The translations under genes and the position numbers were made by a program. Below are positions 1-9,678 of a stretch of 64,000 bases of DNA, piece by piece; the stretch's first letter is position 1, and every line of letters starts with the position of its first letter. The stretch lies in assembly GCF_000344155.1 (NCBI RefSeq), contig NZ_BAOQ01000027.1, forward strand, positions 1-64,000, read 5' to 3'. The notes below the pieces were generated by a model. The model saw only the letters and a program-made list of their open reading frames with translations, had not been told where the DNA came from and ran no database searches. Source of the stretch: Gordonia paraffinivorans NBRC 108238 (GTDB taxonomy: Bacteria; Actinomycetota; Actinomycetes; Mycobacteriales; Mycobacteriaceae).

Positions 1-2
1 GC

Positions 3-167
3 CGGTATAGCGCCACATGGTGTTACTCACGACGGATACATCTCTACGACAAGCGCAACGGTGAATTGACCGGGTACTCGTTCTGGTCGAATGTCCTTGT
101 CTCCGACCGTAACGGAGACATCATCACGGCATTTCCGTCCAACGCCCCCCACTGTAAAGGCAGCTAG
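3..167 (+). CDS. C-terminal end of an unidentified protein (5' end outside window)
   Basis: An open frame runs in from the left edge and stops at TAG 165-167, giving 54 residues rich in aromatics and charge (for example YDKRNGELTGYSFW, then DIITAFPSNAPHC). No family can be assigned from this tail. The compact, aromatic end and the lipoprotein gene that begins on its stop codon are compatible with a secreted or polymorphic toxin followed by a membrane-anchored immunity protein, but that is inference only. The coding frame itself is well supported, because it is uninterrupted to the edge and the next gene overlaps its stop. Confidence 0.5.
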   Translation, partial: RYSATWCYSRRIHLYDKRNGELTGYSFWSNVLVSDRNGDIITAFPSNAPHCKGS

Positions 168-736
168 TGGCAGGTATGGCTCGTAAATGGATCGCCACCA
201 TGGCGCTGACGCTTGTAGCGTTGCTATTGACGTCCTGCTCACACGCGGACAGCGGCACCGACAGGAGTGAACCTGAGATGGCCACGACTAGCTCGTCCAA
301 CCCCGAGAACCATCACGCACCCTGGCCCCTAGACCAAGTCGCCGAGATCATGCCCGCCGGACTGGATGGCCTCACGGCCAACGCATGTGCCGACGACGCA
401 ATCGATCCCGACACCCTGATATGTGTGGTGTTGCGTGATGCTGGAGGCGCACGGGTGGGATGGATACGCGCCACCCGCCAGGGCGCGCCGGCGGCACTGG
501 ACGAGTTCGAGAACGATGAGGAGATCTACCGCGGACCCATGTTCGAGGTGACCCGCGTCGCGGAGAATACCCGGCACGAGTTCGGCGAGTACGCCTACGT
601 GATGCGGCAACTTGATCTTCCCGAGGTCTGGACACTGCGCGCCGACCGCGCGACCATCCAGGCCGGGTTTCCCCGCGGCGCGGTCAGAGCAGACGACCTA
701 CTGGCGATGGCCCGACAGGTCCTGCACCGGCTCTGA
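167..736 (+). CDS. Putative lipoprotein of unknown function
   Basis: A 189-residue protein with an N-terminal signal segment (ARKW then a hydrophobic stretch) ending in a clear lipobox LLTSC near residue 20-24, so it should be lipidated and exposed outside the membrane. After a Ser/Thr/Pro-rich linker the mature part is a small globular domain with two Cys (around ANACADDA and LICVVL) that could form a disulfide. GTG 167 overlaps the TAG of the upstream frame, with AAAGG about 8 bases before it; ATG 176 is an alternative start. The overlap implies co-translation with the upstream gene. An immunity or accessory role for that neighbour is possible but unproven. Confidence 0.6.
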   Translation: MAGMARKWIATMALTLVALLLTSCSHADSGTDRSEPEMATTSSSNPENHHAPWPLDQVAEIMPAGLDGLTANACADDAIDPDTLICVVLRDAGGARVGWIRATRQGAPAALDEFENDEEIYRGPMFEVTRVAENTRHEFGEYAYVMRQLDLPEVWTLRADRATIQAGFPRGAVRADDLLAMARQVLHRL

Positions 737-1001
737 CCCTCACCCCGGCTGAGTGGTCGACAGATATGGGTGGGCGCGGCGTCCTGGGAGCCGTGGATGC
801 CCAGGCATAGGCATATCGGTACGGCGAGGAAGAAACGAAGGTCCAGGAAGCTTGAACCCCCGGGACGGGGGATTCGCCCCGAAGCGTGTCTACCCATGAG
901 TGTGTGTCTCTCTCGCTCTCGACGTCGGACAAGGCCGCGGCCTCTGCGTGCGTGGGCGATGCCCACAGCAATGCACCATCCGACGCGCAGGATGCACTAT
1001 A

Positions 1002-1361
1002 GTGAATATTTTGACGGTGGTAGTTGGTGAACGGCAGGTCACGATCCCGGCAGCCGCGATCCCCGATCCGGAAGTGCGGCACGAGTGGGAACACTTCCGC
1101 GGGTTCGGTTGGGAAGATCGGCGTATCGCGTGCCGGTTGGGTATCGACTGGACCACGGTGCGCAAGTGGGCGAGTCAATTCGCCCGTACCGGCAGCGCAC
1201 CGAAGCATCGTCCGCGCGCGACTCGTCGCCGTGAACTGGTCGCCCAGATGCGCGCGGCCGGTATCGATCACACCACCATCGCTGAGCGACTCGGCGTGAC
1301 CAGACGTACCGTCTACGACGACTGCTTCCGCCTGGGCATCACCGAACGCCGCACCTCGTGA
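1002..1361 (+). CDS. Small helix-turn-helix protein
   Basis: About 119 residues from GTG 1002. The open frame extends further upstream, but that sequence is Cys-rich and does not look coding. Two helix-turn-helix-like segments are visible: EDRRIACRLGIDWTTVRKWA in the first half and TTIAERLGVTRRTVYDDCF near the C-terminus, resembling homeodomain-like or resolvase-type HTH units. It may bind DNA as a small regulator or be a remnant of a mobile-element protein. It stands alone in an accessory stretch; no function is assigned. Confidence 0.5.
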   Translation: MNILTVVVGERQVTIPAAAIPDPEVRHEWEHFRGFGWEDRRIACRLGIDWTTVRKWASQFARTGSAPKHRPRATRRRELVAQMRAAGIDHTTIAERLGVTRRTVYDDCFRLGITERRTS

Positions 1362-1519
1362 CGAGCCGACCAGGCGTCCTGGGTGTTGCTCACAGAAATG
1401 GGACGAATGTCGTTGTGGAACACCACTAGTGGGATTTCTGAGCCGCCCGAGGTGAGTTATCGGGTGGTGTTCGGTCCCGGGATGCGCGTCGCTACACCAC
1501 CGCGATAACCCGAGAGCAG

Positions 1520-1927
1520 ATGAGCACGCCGTTGTCGGTGGGGGCCGCGGCCCTCTTTGTAGCGATGACGAGTTGGACTGCGGCCACGCAGGACTCGACG
1601 GCGTGGATGTGGATGTGGGCGATCGCGGGCCCGGCATACGTGGTGGTGTCGACGTCCCTGACCTACTGGTGGGTTCGGCGGTGGCTTGCGCCCCAGGCCA
1701 GCCCAGGCATGTACGAGGCCACCGGCGCACACGCAGACGGGCTGATCACCGAATCGCCCAGGGGCCGCAACATCGTGCCCTGGTCCCGGATCGCCGGCGT
1801 GCGCGTACGCCGCGACATCGTCAAACTCACCTTCGCCGATCCGACGCAGCAAATCTGGCTGGCGCCCGAGCTGCTACCACCCGAGCTGCTGGCCTGGTTC
1901 CCCGCCGATGTCCGCCCACCCCGCTGA
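1520..1927 (+). CDS. Small membrane protein with a PH-like/YcxB-like cytoplasmic part
   Basis: 135 residues. Two hydrophobic segments (about residues 5-20 and 28-50, rich in Trp) are followed by a soluble tail in which HADGLITESPRGRNIVPWS leads into a beta-rich end with LAPELLPPELLAWFP. That arrangement resembles the small bacterial PH/YcxB-like membrane proteins. Its last 20 bases overlap the start of the next gene, so the two are probably co-transcribed. No catalytic motif is visible. The family call is tentative. Confidence 0.45.
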   Translation: MSTPLSVGAAALFVAMTSWTAATQDSTAWMWMWAIAGPAYVVVSTSLTYWWVRRWLAPQASPGMYEATGAHADGLITESPRGRNIVPWSRIAGVRVRRDIVKLTFADPTQQIWLAPELLPPELLAWFPADVRPPR

Positions 1928-2369
1928 CCCCGAGCCTGAGCAGGCGAGCATCAGCGTGCTCCTCGAGGCGCTGTTCACTCACGTGCCCGGTCCGGCGCCG
2001 GGAACGCGGCTCACCGGTGACGAAATATGCCGGCGCACCGGCCGATCACACCCCGGGCAGCTACAACCTCCAGCGCTGAGTTCGCTGCGGCACGGCCGCG
2101 TCCAGGCGCCCAGCTTGACGACCGTGGCCGCCCTCGCCGCCAGCTTCGAGGTCGACCTCGCCTTCTTCACCAACGACTTCCACCACCGCCACCGCCACGA
2201 ACCGATGGCCCAGCGAGTTCTCCTGGCCCGGATCAATCGCCGCCACTACCAACTCGCCGCCGCTCTACACGACCTCACACCCCGCAACCAAGAACTGGTC
2301 CTCGCTCTCATCGACATCCTCGAACGGCAGCCCACACCGCTCACGGTATGTGTTCGCTCGCGAACATGA
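1908..2369 (+). CDS. EspR-like XRE-family transcriptional regulator
   Basis: 153 residues. ATG 1908 lies inside the preceding gene, so translation is coupled. The central segment (LSSLRHGRVQAPSLTTVAAL then FEVDLAFFTND) matches the HTH and following helix of mycobacterial EspR, where a serine/arginine-rich recognition helix precedes a conserved YFTDD-like motif; the C-terminal helix (LVLALIDILERQ) could dimerise as in EspR. EspR regulates ESX-1 and cell-wall genes in Mycobacterium. Whether this copy does so is unknown, but its neighbours are surface or membrane proteins. Confident as XRE, moderate as EspR-like. Confidence 0.65.
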   Translation: MSAHPADPEPEQASISVLLEALFTHVPGPAPGTRLTGDEICRRTGRSHPGQLQPPALSSLRHGRVQAPSLTTVAALAASFEVDLAFFTNDFHHRHRHEPMAQRVLLARINRRHYQLAAALHDLTPRNQELVLALIDILERQPTPLTVCVRSRT

Positions 2370-2625
2370 TCAGTGGAAGTACTGCCCCGACGCGGTCTTT
2401 ACCCGCCGCAGCTGACAGTCGCTTTACTGGCGACGCCGACCTCCCGGACGCGAGGAAATGTATCCCCAACTGCAAAAACGGTGAGGGTCAAAGAACGGTA
2501 AAGATTTCTGAGCAGAAACTGTGGCTTCTGTGAGTTTGGTGTGATTGACTGTGGCCTATCCCGGTCCCATCGGCAAATGGCCGATTCAGTGCCAGTGACC
2601 ATTTCGTAGGGAAGAGACCCACAGC

Positions 2626-3944
2626 GTGCCGCGATACTTCATGCCAATTTCCGTAGTAGGTTCCTGACCATCGTCGCGATATCGGCATGCGTGTCAGTGC
2701 TCTTCGCGTCACCCGCGTCCGCGTACACAGTCCAGGGTGCGATCAAGGTCGAGTACGACCAACTCGGCGGTGCGAACTTCTTCGGTAACCCGCTCTTCGA
2801 TGAGCGCAACGCTGCCGAGAACGGTAAGTTCCAGAGCTTCTCCAAGGGATCATCGATCTACTGGCACAGCTACCGGACGGGGAGCAACCGCGCACGCCAG
2901 ATCGGCGGGCTCATCCGCGACAAGTGGGGGACACAAAACTACGAGAACGGCTGGTTGGGCTACCCCACGACCCGTGAGACTGCCACCCGAAAGCCTGGCC
3001 GGTTCAACCACTTCGAACATGGCTCGATCTACTGGTCGTCGGCCACAGGTGCACACCCGGTCGCCGGTGAGATCTATAGCACCTGGGCGGCCAACGACTG
3101 GGAGAACGGCAGTTACGGATTCCCCACGAGCGACGAGTACGCCTTCGAAGGCGGCCGGCGTCAGGACTTCCAGGGCGGATCGATCGTGTATCAACCGGGC
3201 GGCTTCCCCGTTGACTGGGCCGGCGACGAAGACGGCACCGACACCACGCCGGAGTGTGGCGATGCCACCTCGAACTGCGGCACCGACGGCGTCGGCAACA
3301 CTCTCGGTGCCCAGAACCTGCCCGTCCTAGCCCCGGGCCCGCTGCCCAGTGGGCGATCAGCACGCACGAGTGACCCGTGTGCGACGACCCCAGCTGCAGT
3401 TCCCACTACTGGCAACCCGACGTCGCAGACGCCCGAAGGAACGCCAGAACCGTCGACGTCGGCAACGCCGACGCCGCGGATTCCGGGCCGAGCGCCGGCA
3501 GCGACAACCACCTCGATCCCCTCGTTGAGTTCCACCACGACGGTGCCGAACGGTGAATCGGGTGACACGCCAGCGAGTTCGACACCCTCAGGGTCCTCAC
3601 GTGCCCCTGAGGTGAACCGCAGCACGTCTGCGGAGTCGACGCCGCAAACAACCGAACCGCAGACACCCTCGACGACGTCTTCACCCAGCACCTCGACACC
3701 GGTGCCCGGTAGCACGCCCCCGTCAGCACCGTCGACGTCGTCGCCGTCCTCGAGCGCTCCACCGCAGTCGACGGGTGTGCCGGAAGGTTCCTACTGGTGT
3801 CGGCGCGACGGTGATCTGTCCTCGGTCCCGCAACGTCCCAGTGCACGCGCACAGCGCGCCTTGGGCGAGAACGCAAGCGACCCGATGTGCACCACCGGCA
3901 ACGTCCAGCGCAAGTGGAAAGGCTACCGGCAACGGGCCCTACCC
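2626..3944 (+). pseudogene. LGFP-repeat secreted cell-wall protein, frameshifted at 5' end and truncated at 3' end
   Basis: The long frame (open from 2610, first GTG 2691) encodes the end of a signal peptide (VSVLFASPASA), three LGFP-type repeats (FFGNPLFDE, GWLGYPTTRE, GSYGFPTSDE, each followed by a GSIYW-like motif; about residues 15-170), then a long Ser/Thr/Pro-rich stalk. LGFP repeats anchor or act at the mycolate cell wall. The natural start is in another frame: GTG 2626 (GGGAAGAG about 10 bases upstream) or ATG 2641 begins correctly, but restoring one A at CCAATTT (2644-2650) is needed to join the frames and rebuild a full signal peptide. At the 3' end the frame runs into antisense IS21 sequence near 3945. 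Both ends are therefore broken. Confidence 0.65.
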
Positions 3945-4290
3945 CCGCCAGGCGTGCGGTCACGTAGGGCGCGAACGGTTCGAACGGATCCTCATCCGGC
4001 TTCTTGCGTTGGCCCGGTGAGCGCACCCCGTTCAGATACGCCCGGATGGTCTTGCGGTCATGCCCGGTATGGCGGGCGATCGCCGAGATCGACCACCCCC
4101 GTTTGCGTAGTGCGTGTACTTCCACATCATCCTCCCATGTCAACATGAGAAAGCGGGCCTCCCTGGAGCTGGTGCGTGGTCAGAGACCATCAGCATCTCG
4201 GGAGGCCCGCCTTCGCTGGCGGAGCCACACGGGTGGGAACTTAGGTGAGCATCACTGGGGAATTTCGATGAGCGCCGTCACCTCGTTCGG
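3945..4290 (-). mobile_element. IS21-family remnant with the N-terminus of an IstA transposase
   Basis: On the minus strand, ATG at 4146 starts MLTWEDDVEVHALRKRGWSI followed by the HTH pattern AIARHTGHDRKTIRAYL, the N-terminal helix-turn-helix of IS21-type IstA. Homology fades after about 65 residues (near YVTARL, about 3950), where the sequence becomes the antisense of the LGFP-protein stalk. IstB and the rest of IstA are missing. Upstream of the transposase start, 4247-4283 (CACTGGGGAATTTC region) resembles the terminal repeats of this family. It is an inactive end fragment that probably disrupted the LGFP gene. The exact element borders are estimated. Confidence 0.65.
4153..4210. repeat. 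11-bp perfect inverted repeat in the IS remnant leader
   Basis: GCGGGCCTCCC at 4153-4163 is the exact inverted complement of GGGAGGCCCGC at 4200-4210, with a 36-base loop. It sits between the IstA start and the presumed IS end, where such structures can block read-in transcription from the flank. Confidence 0.6.
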
Positions 4291-4648
4291 GTACGCAGTG
4301 CCCGGCGGCACGTGCGTGGTCGCAGGCTCACGGTGTGTAACCGCTCACGCTGCTCGATGACGGCTGCCTTTGACGACGAAAGGACTCGGTGCCACCGTAG
4401 AAGCGCCGACTCCTTGAACCGTCGATGATCGGTGGTAGCCGGTCATCTGCACGTCCGTTGAGCCTCAGTATCTGTGTTCTGCGACGTGTTCTCCTGAGCC
4501 TGGGCGATGTCGGCTGAGGGGGTGCTCCGCGGGCGACGTGTCCTGCTTGCACGTCCTCGCCGGGTCCCGGACTGGGTGGTCAGTGGTGCGATGGTGAGGC
4601 GGTCGAGTTCGGCGTTGGGGGCACCGTGCTTCTTTGCTTCTTTAATGC
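4291..4648. other. Intergenic, no supported gene
   Basis: About 360 bases between the IS remnant and the transporter gene. Short frames here are Arg-rich and look non-coding. No clear promoter, terminator or RNA was recognised. Confidence 0.5.
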
Positions 4649-5644
4649 TCAGGCCGCTTCGAGCTGCTCCGCCTCGCGCCCGTACCGTCCGGCCAGCCAT
4701 GAGCAGATGATGAGCTGGATCTGGTGGAAGATCATCAGCGGCAGCACGATGAGGCCGACGGTCGACCCGGCGAACAGCACGGTGGCCATCGGCAAACCGG
4801 TGGCGAGGCTCTTCTTGGTGCCGCAGAACTGGATGGCGATGGTGTCGGCGCGGTCGAAGCCGAGGCGCTTGGGCACCCAGCCGGTCAGCACGAGCATGAA
4901 AGCGACGAGCAGCAGCGAGATCACCGCGACCCAGATCATCTGCGCGGCGTCGACGCTGGACCAGATGCCGTGGTCGACGCCCTCGCTGAACGCGACGTAG
5001 ACGACGAGCACGATGGTGCCGCGGTCGGCGAGCTTGGTGATCTTGGCGTGCCGGGCGAAGAACGGCCCGACCCACGGGCGCACGAGCTGCCCGACGATGA
5101 ACGGGACGAGGATCTGCCCGACGATCTCGAGGATCGACGACGCGTCGATGTGGGCGTCGCCGGTGTTGGCCATCAGCGCGACCACCAGCAGCGGCGTCAG
5201 GAACACACCGAGGATGTTCGACGCCGAGGCGCTGACGATGGCGCCGGCGATGTTGCCCCTGGCGATCGAGGTGAACGCGATCGAGGACTGCACCGTCGAC
5301 GGCACCAGGCACAGGAACAGCAGCCCGGCGTACAGGTCGTCACCGATCAGGGGCTCGGCGACGGGTTTGAGCGCCAGGCCGATGATCGGGAACGCGACGA
5401 AGGTGAACGCGAGGATCAGCAGGTGCAGGCGCCAGTGCTTGAGGCCGTCGAGCGCCTCGCGCGGCTGCAGCCGCGTCCCGTAGAGGAAGAACAGGGCGCC
5501 GATCGCGACCACGACCACCCAGTCGAAGGCCTCGGCCACCGAGCCCCGGATGGGCAGGAACGCGGCCACCACGACGGCGGCGACGATCGCGAGGATGAAG
5601 CCGTCGATCGGGGAACGGTCGAGCAGGTTCTTGAGGGTGCGCAT
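4649..5644 (-). CDS. Bile acid:sodium symporter (SBF-like) family transporter
   Basis: 331 residues with nine or ten hydrophobic segments across the whole length. The N-terminal part (FLPIRGSVAEAFDWVVVVAI then FFLYGTRL) and the segment VPSTVQSSIAFTSIARGN in the middle match the SBF_like family (PF13593), as does the late FCGTKKSLATGLPMA motif. Members are inner-membrane solute carriers; the substrate here cannot be read from sequence (bile-acid-like or other organic anions are known for relatives). The gene begins 22 bases downstream of the SdpI gene on the same strand and is likely co-transcribed with it. Confidence 0.85.
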   Translation of the reverse strand: MRTLKNLLDRSPIDGFILAIVAAVVVAAFLPIRGSVAEAFDWVVVVAIGALFFLYGTRLQPREALDGLKHWRLHLLILAFTFVAFPIIGLALKPVAEPLIGDDLYAGLLFLCLVPSTVQSSIAFTSIARGNIAGAIVSASASNILGVFLTPLLVVALMANTGDAHIDASSILEIVGQILVPFIVGQLVRPWVGPFFARHAKITKLADRGTIVLVVYVAFSEGVDHGIWSSVDAAQMIWVAVISLLLVAFMLVLTGWVPKRLGFDRADTIAIQFCGTKKSLATGLPMATVLFAGSTVGLIVLPLMIFHQIQLIICSWLAGRYGREAEQLEAA

Positions 5645-5666
5645 CGGGACGCGGGCGGGCGGCCGG

Positions 5667-6194
5667 TCAGGCCTGGGCGTTCTCGCCGGAGCAGATGCCC
5701 TTCAGCGAGCACGCGCCGCAGCTGCTGGTCCCACAGTCGGCGGCCGGATCGGAGGGGGTCTCCCCACCCGTGGGGGTGTGCTCGTGACCGGCGCCGCCCT
5801 CCTCGTGGCCCGAGCAGCAGGAACACCCCGCCTCCTCGACGGGCACGGTGGCGGCGGCCCGCACCGCCAGACCGCTGACCAGACCGACGATGACGAGGGC
5901 GGCGACCAGGGCGACGCCGGCGAACAGAATCCACCAGGCGCTGTCCACGGCGAGGGAGGCGACGGCTCCCAGGGCGAGGATGGAGCTCGAGCCGAGCATT
6001 CCGGGTGCGGCGACCCGGTTGGCGACCCGGAATGCCTCCTCCGACCGCATCGTCTCGTCGGCGCGGACGCCGAACCAGCGGTTGCGTTCGAGTGAGCCTC
6101 GGAGGCCGCGCACACCCACGACGGCCCACAGCCCGGCCAACGCGAGAAGCAGTACGGCGACGACGATGGACAGGGCGTTCACGCCCACGAGCAT
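5667..6194 (-). CDS. SdpI-family membrane protein with a Cys/His-rich tail
   Basis: 175 residues. Three hydrophobic segments (about 5-25, 68-85, 90-115) and the SdpI/YfhL-type motif ([19 protein letters not shown], then RVANRVA) place it in the SdpI family, whose founding member gives immunity to the Bacillus SdpC toxin. Unusually, the C-terminal about 55 residues carry CSCCSGH, a His/Glu stretch (GHEH), and [15 protein letters not shown], nine Cys in all, suggesting metal or Fe-S binding. ATG 6194 gives the family's usual length plus the tail. It probably forms an operon with the downstream transporter. Confidence 0.8.
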   Translation of the reverse strand: MLVGVNALSIVVAVLLLALAGLWAVVGVRGLRGSLERNRWFGVRADETMRSEEAFRVANRVAAPGMLGSSSILALGAVASLAVDSAWWILFAGVALVAALVIVGLVSGLAVRAAATVPVEEAGCSCCSGHEEGGAGHEHTPTGGETPSDPAADCGTSSCGACSLKGICSGENAQA

Positions 6195-6314
6195 ACGACC
6201 GCCCGGTGGCCCGAACCGAATCCGGCGACCTGGGCCACTCCCCCGACCGAGCAGGTCGTCGCGGCCGACGAGGCGGATTTCAGGACCATCGGTCCCAGGA
6301 TTTACCCTGGTCGG

Positions 6315-9200
6315 GTGACTTCAGTCGACACCACCAGCACCAACGGCTCCGCGGGGGCCACCGCTCATCGCTACACCGCGGAGGTCGCGGCCGAGCTCGA
6401 GCAGCGCTGGCAGAAGGCCTGGTCCGAGCAGCACGCCTACGAGGCCCCCAACCCCGTCGGACCCCTCGCCGGTGACCTGAGTCCCTACGGCGGCGCGTCG
6501 GCCGACGCCCCCGACAAGCTCTTCGTGCAGGACATGTTCCCGTACCCGTCGGGCGCGGGCCTGCACGTCGGCCACCCGCTCGGCTTCATCGCCAGCGACG
6601 TCTACGCGCGCTTCCAGCGGATGACCGGCAAGAACGTGCTGCACACGATGGGCTTCGACTCGTTCGGCCTGCCGGCCGAGCAGTATGCGGTGCAGACGGG
6701 CACGCATCCGCGCACCACGACCGAGAAGAACATCGAGCGCTACCTTGGCCAGATCCGGCGCCTGGGCCTCGGTCACGACGAGCGTCGTCGCGTGGCCACC
6801 ACCGACGTCGAGTTCTACCGGTGGACGCAGTGGATCTTCCTGCAGATCTACAACGCCTGGTTCGACCCGGAGCAGAAGAAGGCCCGCCGCATCTCCGAGC
6901 TGGTCGACGAGTTCGCGTCGGGCGCGCGCGAGCTGCCCGGTGAGCATGCCGGCAAGTCGTGGGCCGATCTGTCGCAGGCCGAGCGCAACGAGATCCTCGA
7001 CGACCATCGTCTGGTCTACCTGAGCGACTCGCTGGTCAACTGGTGCCCGGGTCTGGGCACCGTGCTGGCCAACGAGGAGGTCACCGCCGACGGCCGCAGC
7101 GATCGCGGCAACTTCCCGGTCTTCCGCAAGCACCTGCGCCAGTGGATGATGCGGATCACCGCCTACTCCGACCGTCTGCTCGACGACCTGGACCTGCTGG
7201 ATTGGCCGGAGAAGGTCAAGACCATGCAGCGCAACTGGATCGGCCGCTCGCGCGGTGCGCAGGTCCGGTTCAGCGCACCCGGCGTCGGCGACATCGAGGT
7301 CTTCACCACGCGCCCCGACACCCTCTTCGGCGCCACCTACATGGTCCTGGCGCCCGAGCATCCGCTGGTCGACGAGCTCATCGCCGACGCCTGGCCGGAG
7401 GGCACCGACGAGCGCTGGACCTTCGGGCAGGGCGATCCGGTGTCGGCCATCGCCACCTACCGCGCGTCGATCGCCGCGAAGTCGGATCTCGAGCGCCAGG
7501 AGAACAAGGAGAAGACCGGCGTCTTCACCGGCTCCTACGCGGTCAACCCGGTCAACGGCGAGCAGGTCCCGGTCTTCGTCGCCGACTACGTGCTGATGGG
7601 GTACGGCACCGGCGCCATCATGGCGGTCCCGGCCCACGACACCCGCGACCACGAGTTCGCGACCGTCTTCGGCCTGCCGATCCGCGAGGTCATCGGCTCT
7701 GACACCGACGTGCAGGCCGAGGCCTACGTCGGCGACGGCCCGCTGGTCAACTCCGACTTCCTGAACGGCCTGAACGTCGAGGACGCCAAGAAGGCGATCG
7801 TCGAGCGACTCGAGGCCGACGGGGTCGGCACCGGCAAGATCCAGTACAAGCTGCGTGACTGGCTGTTCGCCCGCCAGCGCTACTGGGGTGAGCCGTTCCC
7901 GATCGTCTACGACGAGGAGGGCCGGCCGCACGCCCTGCCGGAATCGATGCTGCCCGTGGAGCTTCCGGAGGTCGAAGACTACGCGCCGGTGTCCTTCGAC
8001 CCCGACGACGCCGACAGCGAGCCGTCGCCGCCGCTGGCCAAGGCCACCGACTGGATGACCGTCGAGCTGGATCTGGGTGACGGACCCAAGACCTACACCC
8101 GCGACGCGAACGTCATGCCCCAGTGGGCGGGCAGCTCCTGGTACCAGCTGCGCTACATCGACCCCACCAACGACGAGACGTTCTGCGCCAAGGAGAACGA
8201 GGCCTACTGGATGGGCCCGCGCCCGGCGCTGCACGGCCCGAACGATCCGGGCGGCCTGGACCTGTACATCGGCGGTGTCGAGCATGCGGTGCTGCACCTG
8301 CTGTACTCCCGCTTCTGGCACAAGGTGCTGTTCGACCTGGGTTACGTGTCGAGCCGCGAGCCGTACCGAAAGCTGTTCAACCAGGGCATGATCCAGGCGT
8401 ACGCCTACACCGACTCGCGCGGCATCTACGTGCCGGCCGAGGAGGTCGTGGAGAAGGACGGCAAGTTCTTCTACAACGGCGAGGAGGTGCGCCAGGAGTA
8501 CGGCAAGATGGGCAAGTCGCTGAAGAACTCGGTGGCGCCCGACGACATCTGCCGCGACTACGGTGCCGACACGCTGCGCGTGTACGAGATGTTCATGGGT
8601 CCCCTGGACCAGTCGCGCCCGTGGGCGACCAAGGATGTCGTCGGTTCGCAACGGTTCCTGCAGCGCATCTGGCGTCTGGTCGTCGACGAGGAGACCGGCG
8701 CCCTCCGCGTCACCGACGCCGAGCCCGACGACGACACGAAGCGGTTGCTGCACAAGACGATCGCCGGTGTCCGCGAGGACTACGAGGCCCTGCGCAACAA
8801 CACCGCGGTCGCCAAGCTGACGGTGCTGACCAACCACCTCACCAAGAACTTCGAGAAGACCGGCGCCCCGCGGGAGGCCGTCGAGTCCCTGGTGATCATG
8901 CTGGCACCGTTGGCGCCGCACATCGCCGAGGAACTGTGGCACCGGCTGGGCCACGACACCCTCGTGGTGCGCACCGCCTTCCCCACCGCCGACGAGAAGT
9001 GGCTGGTCGAGGATTCGATCGAGATCCCGGTTCAGGTGAAGGGCAAGGTCCGCAGCCGCATCACGGTCGCCGCCGATGCCGACGAGGACACCCTGCGCAC
9101 CGCTGCGCTGGCCGACGAGAAGATCGCCGCGATCCTCGACGGGGCCGAGCCGCGCAAGGTCATCGTCGTGCCTGGGCGATTGGTGAACGTCGTTCCCTGA
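6315..9200 (+). CDS. leuS: Leucyl-tRNA synthetase
   Basis: 961 residues, class I aminoacyl-tRNA synthetase that charges tRNA-Leu in the cytoplasm. The HIGH signature appears as HVGH at residues 84-87 ([16 protein letters not shown]); the editing (CP1) domain with the [12 protein letters not shown] motif follows; [11 protein letters not shown] precedes the KMSKS loop, here [10 protein letters not shown] near residue 730; the C-terminal anticodon-binding region ends at [13 protein letters not shown] 6315 is chosen; the family often has an N-terminal extension in actinobacteria like the Thr/Ser/Ala-rich one seen here. A strong terminator follows at 9219. No T-box is visible in the short leader. 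Confidence 0.98.
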   Translation: MTSVDTTSTNGSAGATAHRYTAEVAAELEQRWQKAWSEQHAYEAPNPVGPLAGDLSPYGGASADAPDKLFVQDMFPYPSGAGLHVGHPLGFIASDVYARFQRMTGKNVLHTMGFDSFGLPAEQYAVQTGTHPRTTTEKNIERYLGQIRRLGLGHDERRRVATTDVEFYRWTQWIFLQIYNAWFDPEQKKARRISELVDEFASGARELPGEHAGKSWADLSQAERNEILDDHRLVYLSDSLVNWCPGLGTVLANEEVTADGRSDRGNFPVFRKHLRQWMMRITAYSDRLLDDLDLLDWPEKVKTMQRNWIGRSRGAQVRFSAPGVGDIEVFTTRPDTLFGATYMVLAPEHPLVDELIADAWPEGTDERWTFGQGDPVSAIATYRASIAAKSDLERQENKEKTGVFTGSYAVNPVNGEQVPVFVADYVLMGYGTGAIMAVPAHDTRDHEFATVFGLPIREVIGSDTDVQAEAYVGDGPLVNSDFLNGLNVEDAKKAIVERLEADGVGTGKIQYKLRDWLFARQRYWGEPFPIVYDEEGRPHALPESMLPVELPEVEDYAPVSFDPDDADSEPSPPLAKATDWMTVELDLGDGPKTYTRDANVMPQWAGSSWYQLRYIDPTNDETFCAKENEAYWMGPRPALHGPNDPGGLDLYIGGVEHAVLHLLYSRFWHKVLFDLGYVSSREPYRKLFNQGMIQAYAYTDSRGIYVPAEEVVEKDGKFFYNGEEVRQEYGKMGKSLKNSVAPDDICRDYGADTLRVYEMFMGPLDQSRPWATKDVVGSQRFLQRIWRLVVDEETGALRVTDAEPDDDTKRLLHKTIAGVREDYEALRNNTAVAKLTVLTNHLTKNFEKTGAPREAVESLVIMLAPLAPHIAEELWHRLGHDTLVVRTAFPTADEKWLVEDSIEIPVQVKGKVRSRITVAADADEDTLRTAALADEKIAAILDGAEPRKVIVVPGRLVNVVP

Positions 9201-9218
9201 CACCAATTCCGAGTATTG

Positions 9219-9262
9219 GGGCACTGTGATCCGGTATGCGGGTCACAGTGCCCGACTCTTTT
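9219..9262 (+). terminator. Rho-independent terminator after leuS
   Basis: GGGCACTGTGA at 9219-9229 pairs exactly with TCACAGTGCCC at 9243-9253, followed by GACTCTTTT. It closes leuS transcription just before the convergent TfoX-N gene. Confidence 0.85.
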
Positions 9263-9308
9263 CCGCGGGACGCCGACACGGTCGCGTCCGGGGTACGCGG
9301 CCCGTCGA

Positions 9309-9641
9309 TCACTTCGGCGGGAGCTTCCGCGCATAGTCCGACCCGATCGTCACCCACCGGCTGAGCTGTCGGTCGGTGGCCACCCCCTCGTCGAACACGC
9401 GCAGCCATCCGAGGGTCTCCCGGGACGACATGTACATCGGGGCCGTGTGCGGGTACTCGAGCAGGGTGCTGGTCTGCTCCGGGGGCACGCGAACCATGAC
9501 GCCGCCCTTGCCGCTGACGGCGATGGCCATGTTGCCGTTGATCAGGAACGCCAGGCCGCCGAACATGGGCACCTCGTCGACGCCGCATTCCGCTGCGAGA
9601 AGAGCGCGGATGCGGAAGGCGAGCTCCTCGTCGTAGGCCAC
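9309..9641 (-). CDS. TfoX/Sxy N-terminal domain protein
   Basis: 110 residues, all matching the TfoX N-terminal domain: an N-terminal helix, VPMFGGLAFLINGNMAI, a beta-rich centre with MVRVPPEQ, and the C-terminal segment ETLGWLRVFDEGVATDRQLS. In gammaproteobacteria TfoX regulates competence together with a C-terminal domain; stand-alone N domains are widespread in actinobacteria and their role is unknown. GTG 9641 is the start. It is a single gene between two plus-strand genes. Confidence 0.85.
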   Translation of the reverse strand: MAYDEELAFRIRALLAAECGVDEVPMFGGLAFLINGNMAIAVSGKGGVMVRVPPEQTSTLLEYPHTAPMYMSSRETLGWLRVFDEGVATDRQLSRWVTIGSDYARKLPPK

Positions 9642-9678
9642 GTCTCCAGGCTATTCCCCGGCTGCGACGGGAAGGGAC

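Noticed and set aside
4724..5878. Long plus-strand frame of Asp/Glu/Arg/His repeats
   Set aside because: It mirrors the SBF and SdpI genes on the other strand and has no protein-like pattern.
6321..9224. A 967-codon minus-strand frame across leuS
   Set aside because: It is the antisense of leuS, low in hydrophobic order and rich in His/Arg/Gly; leuS motifs are unambiguous on the plus strand.
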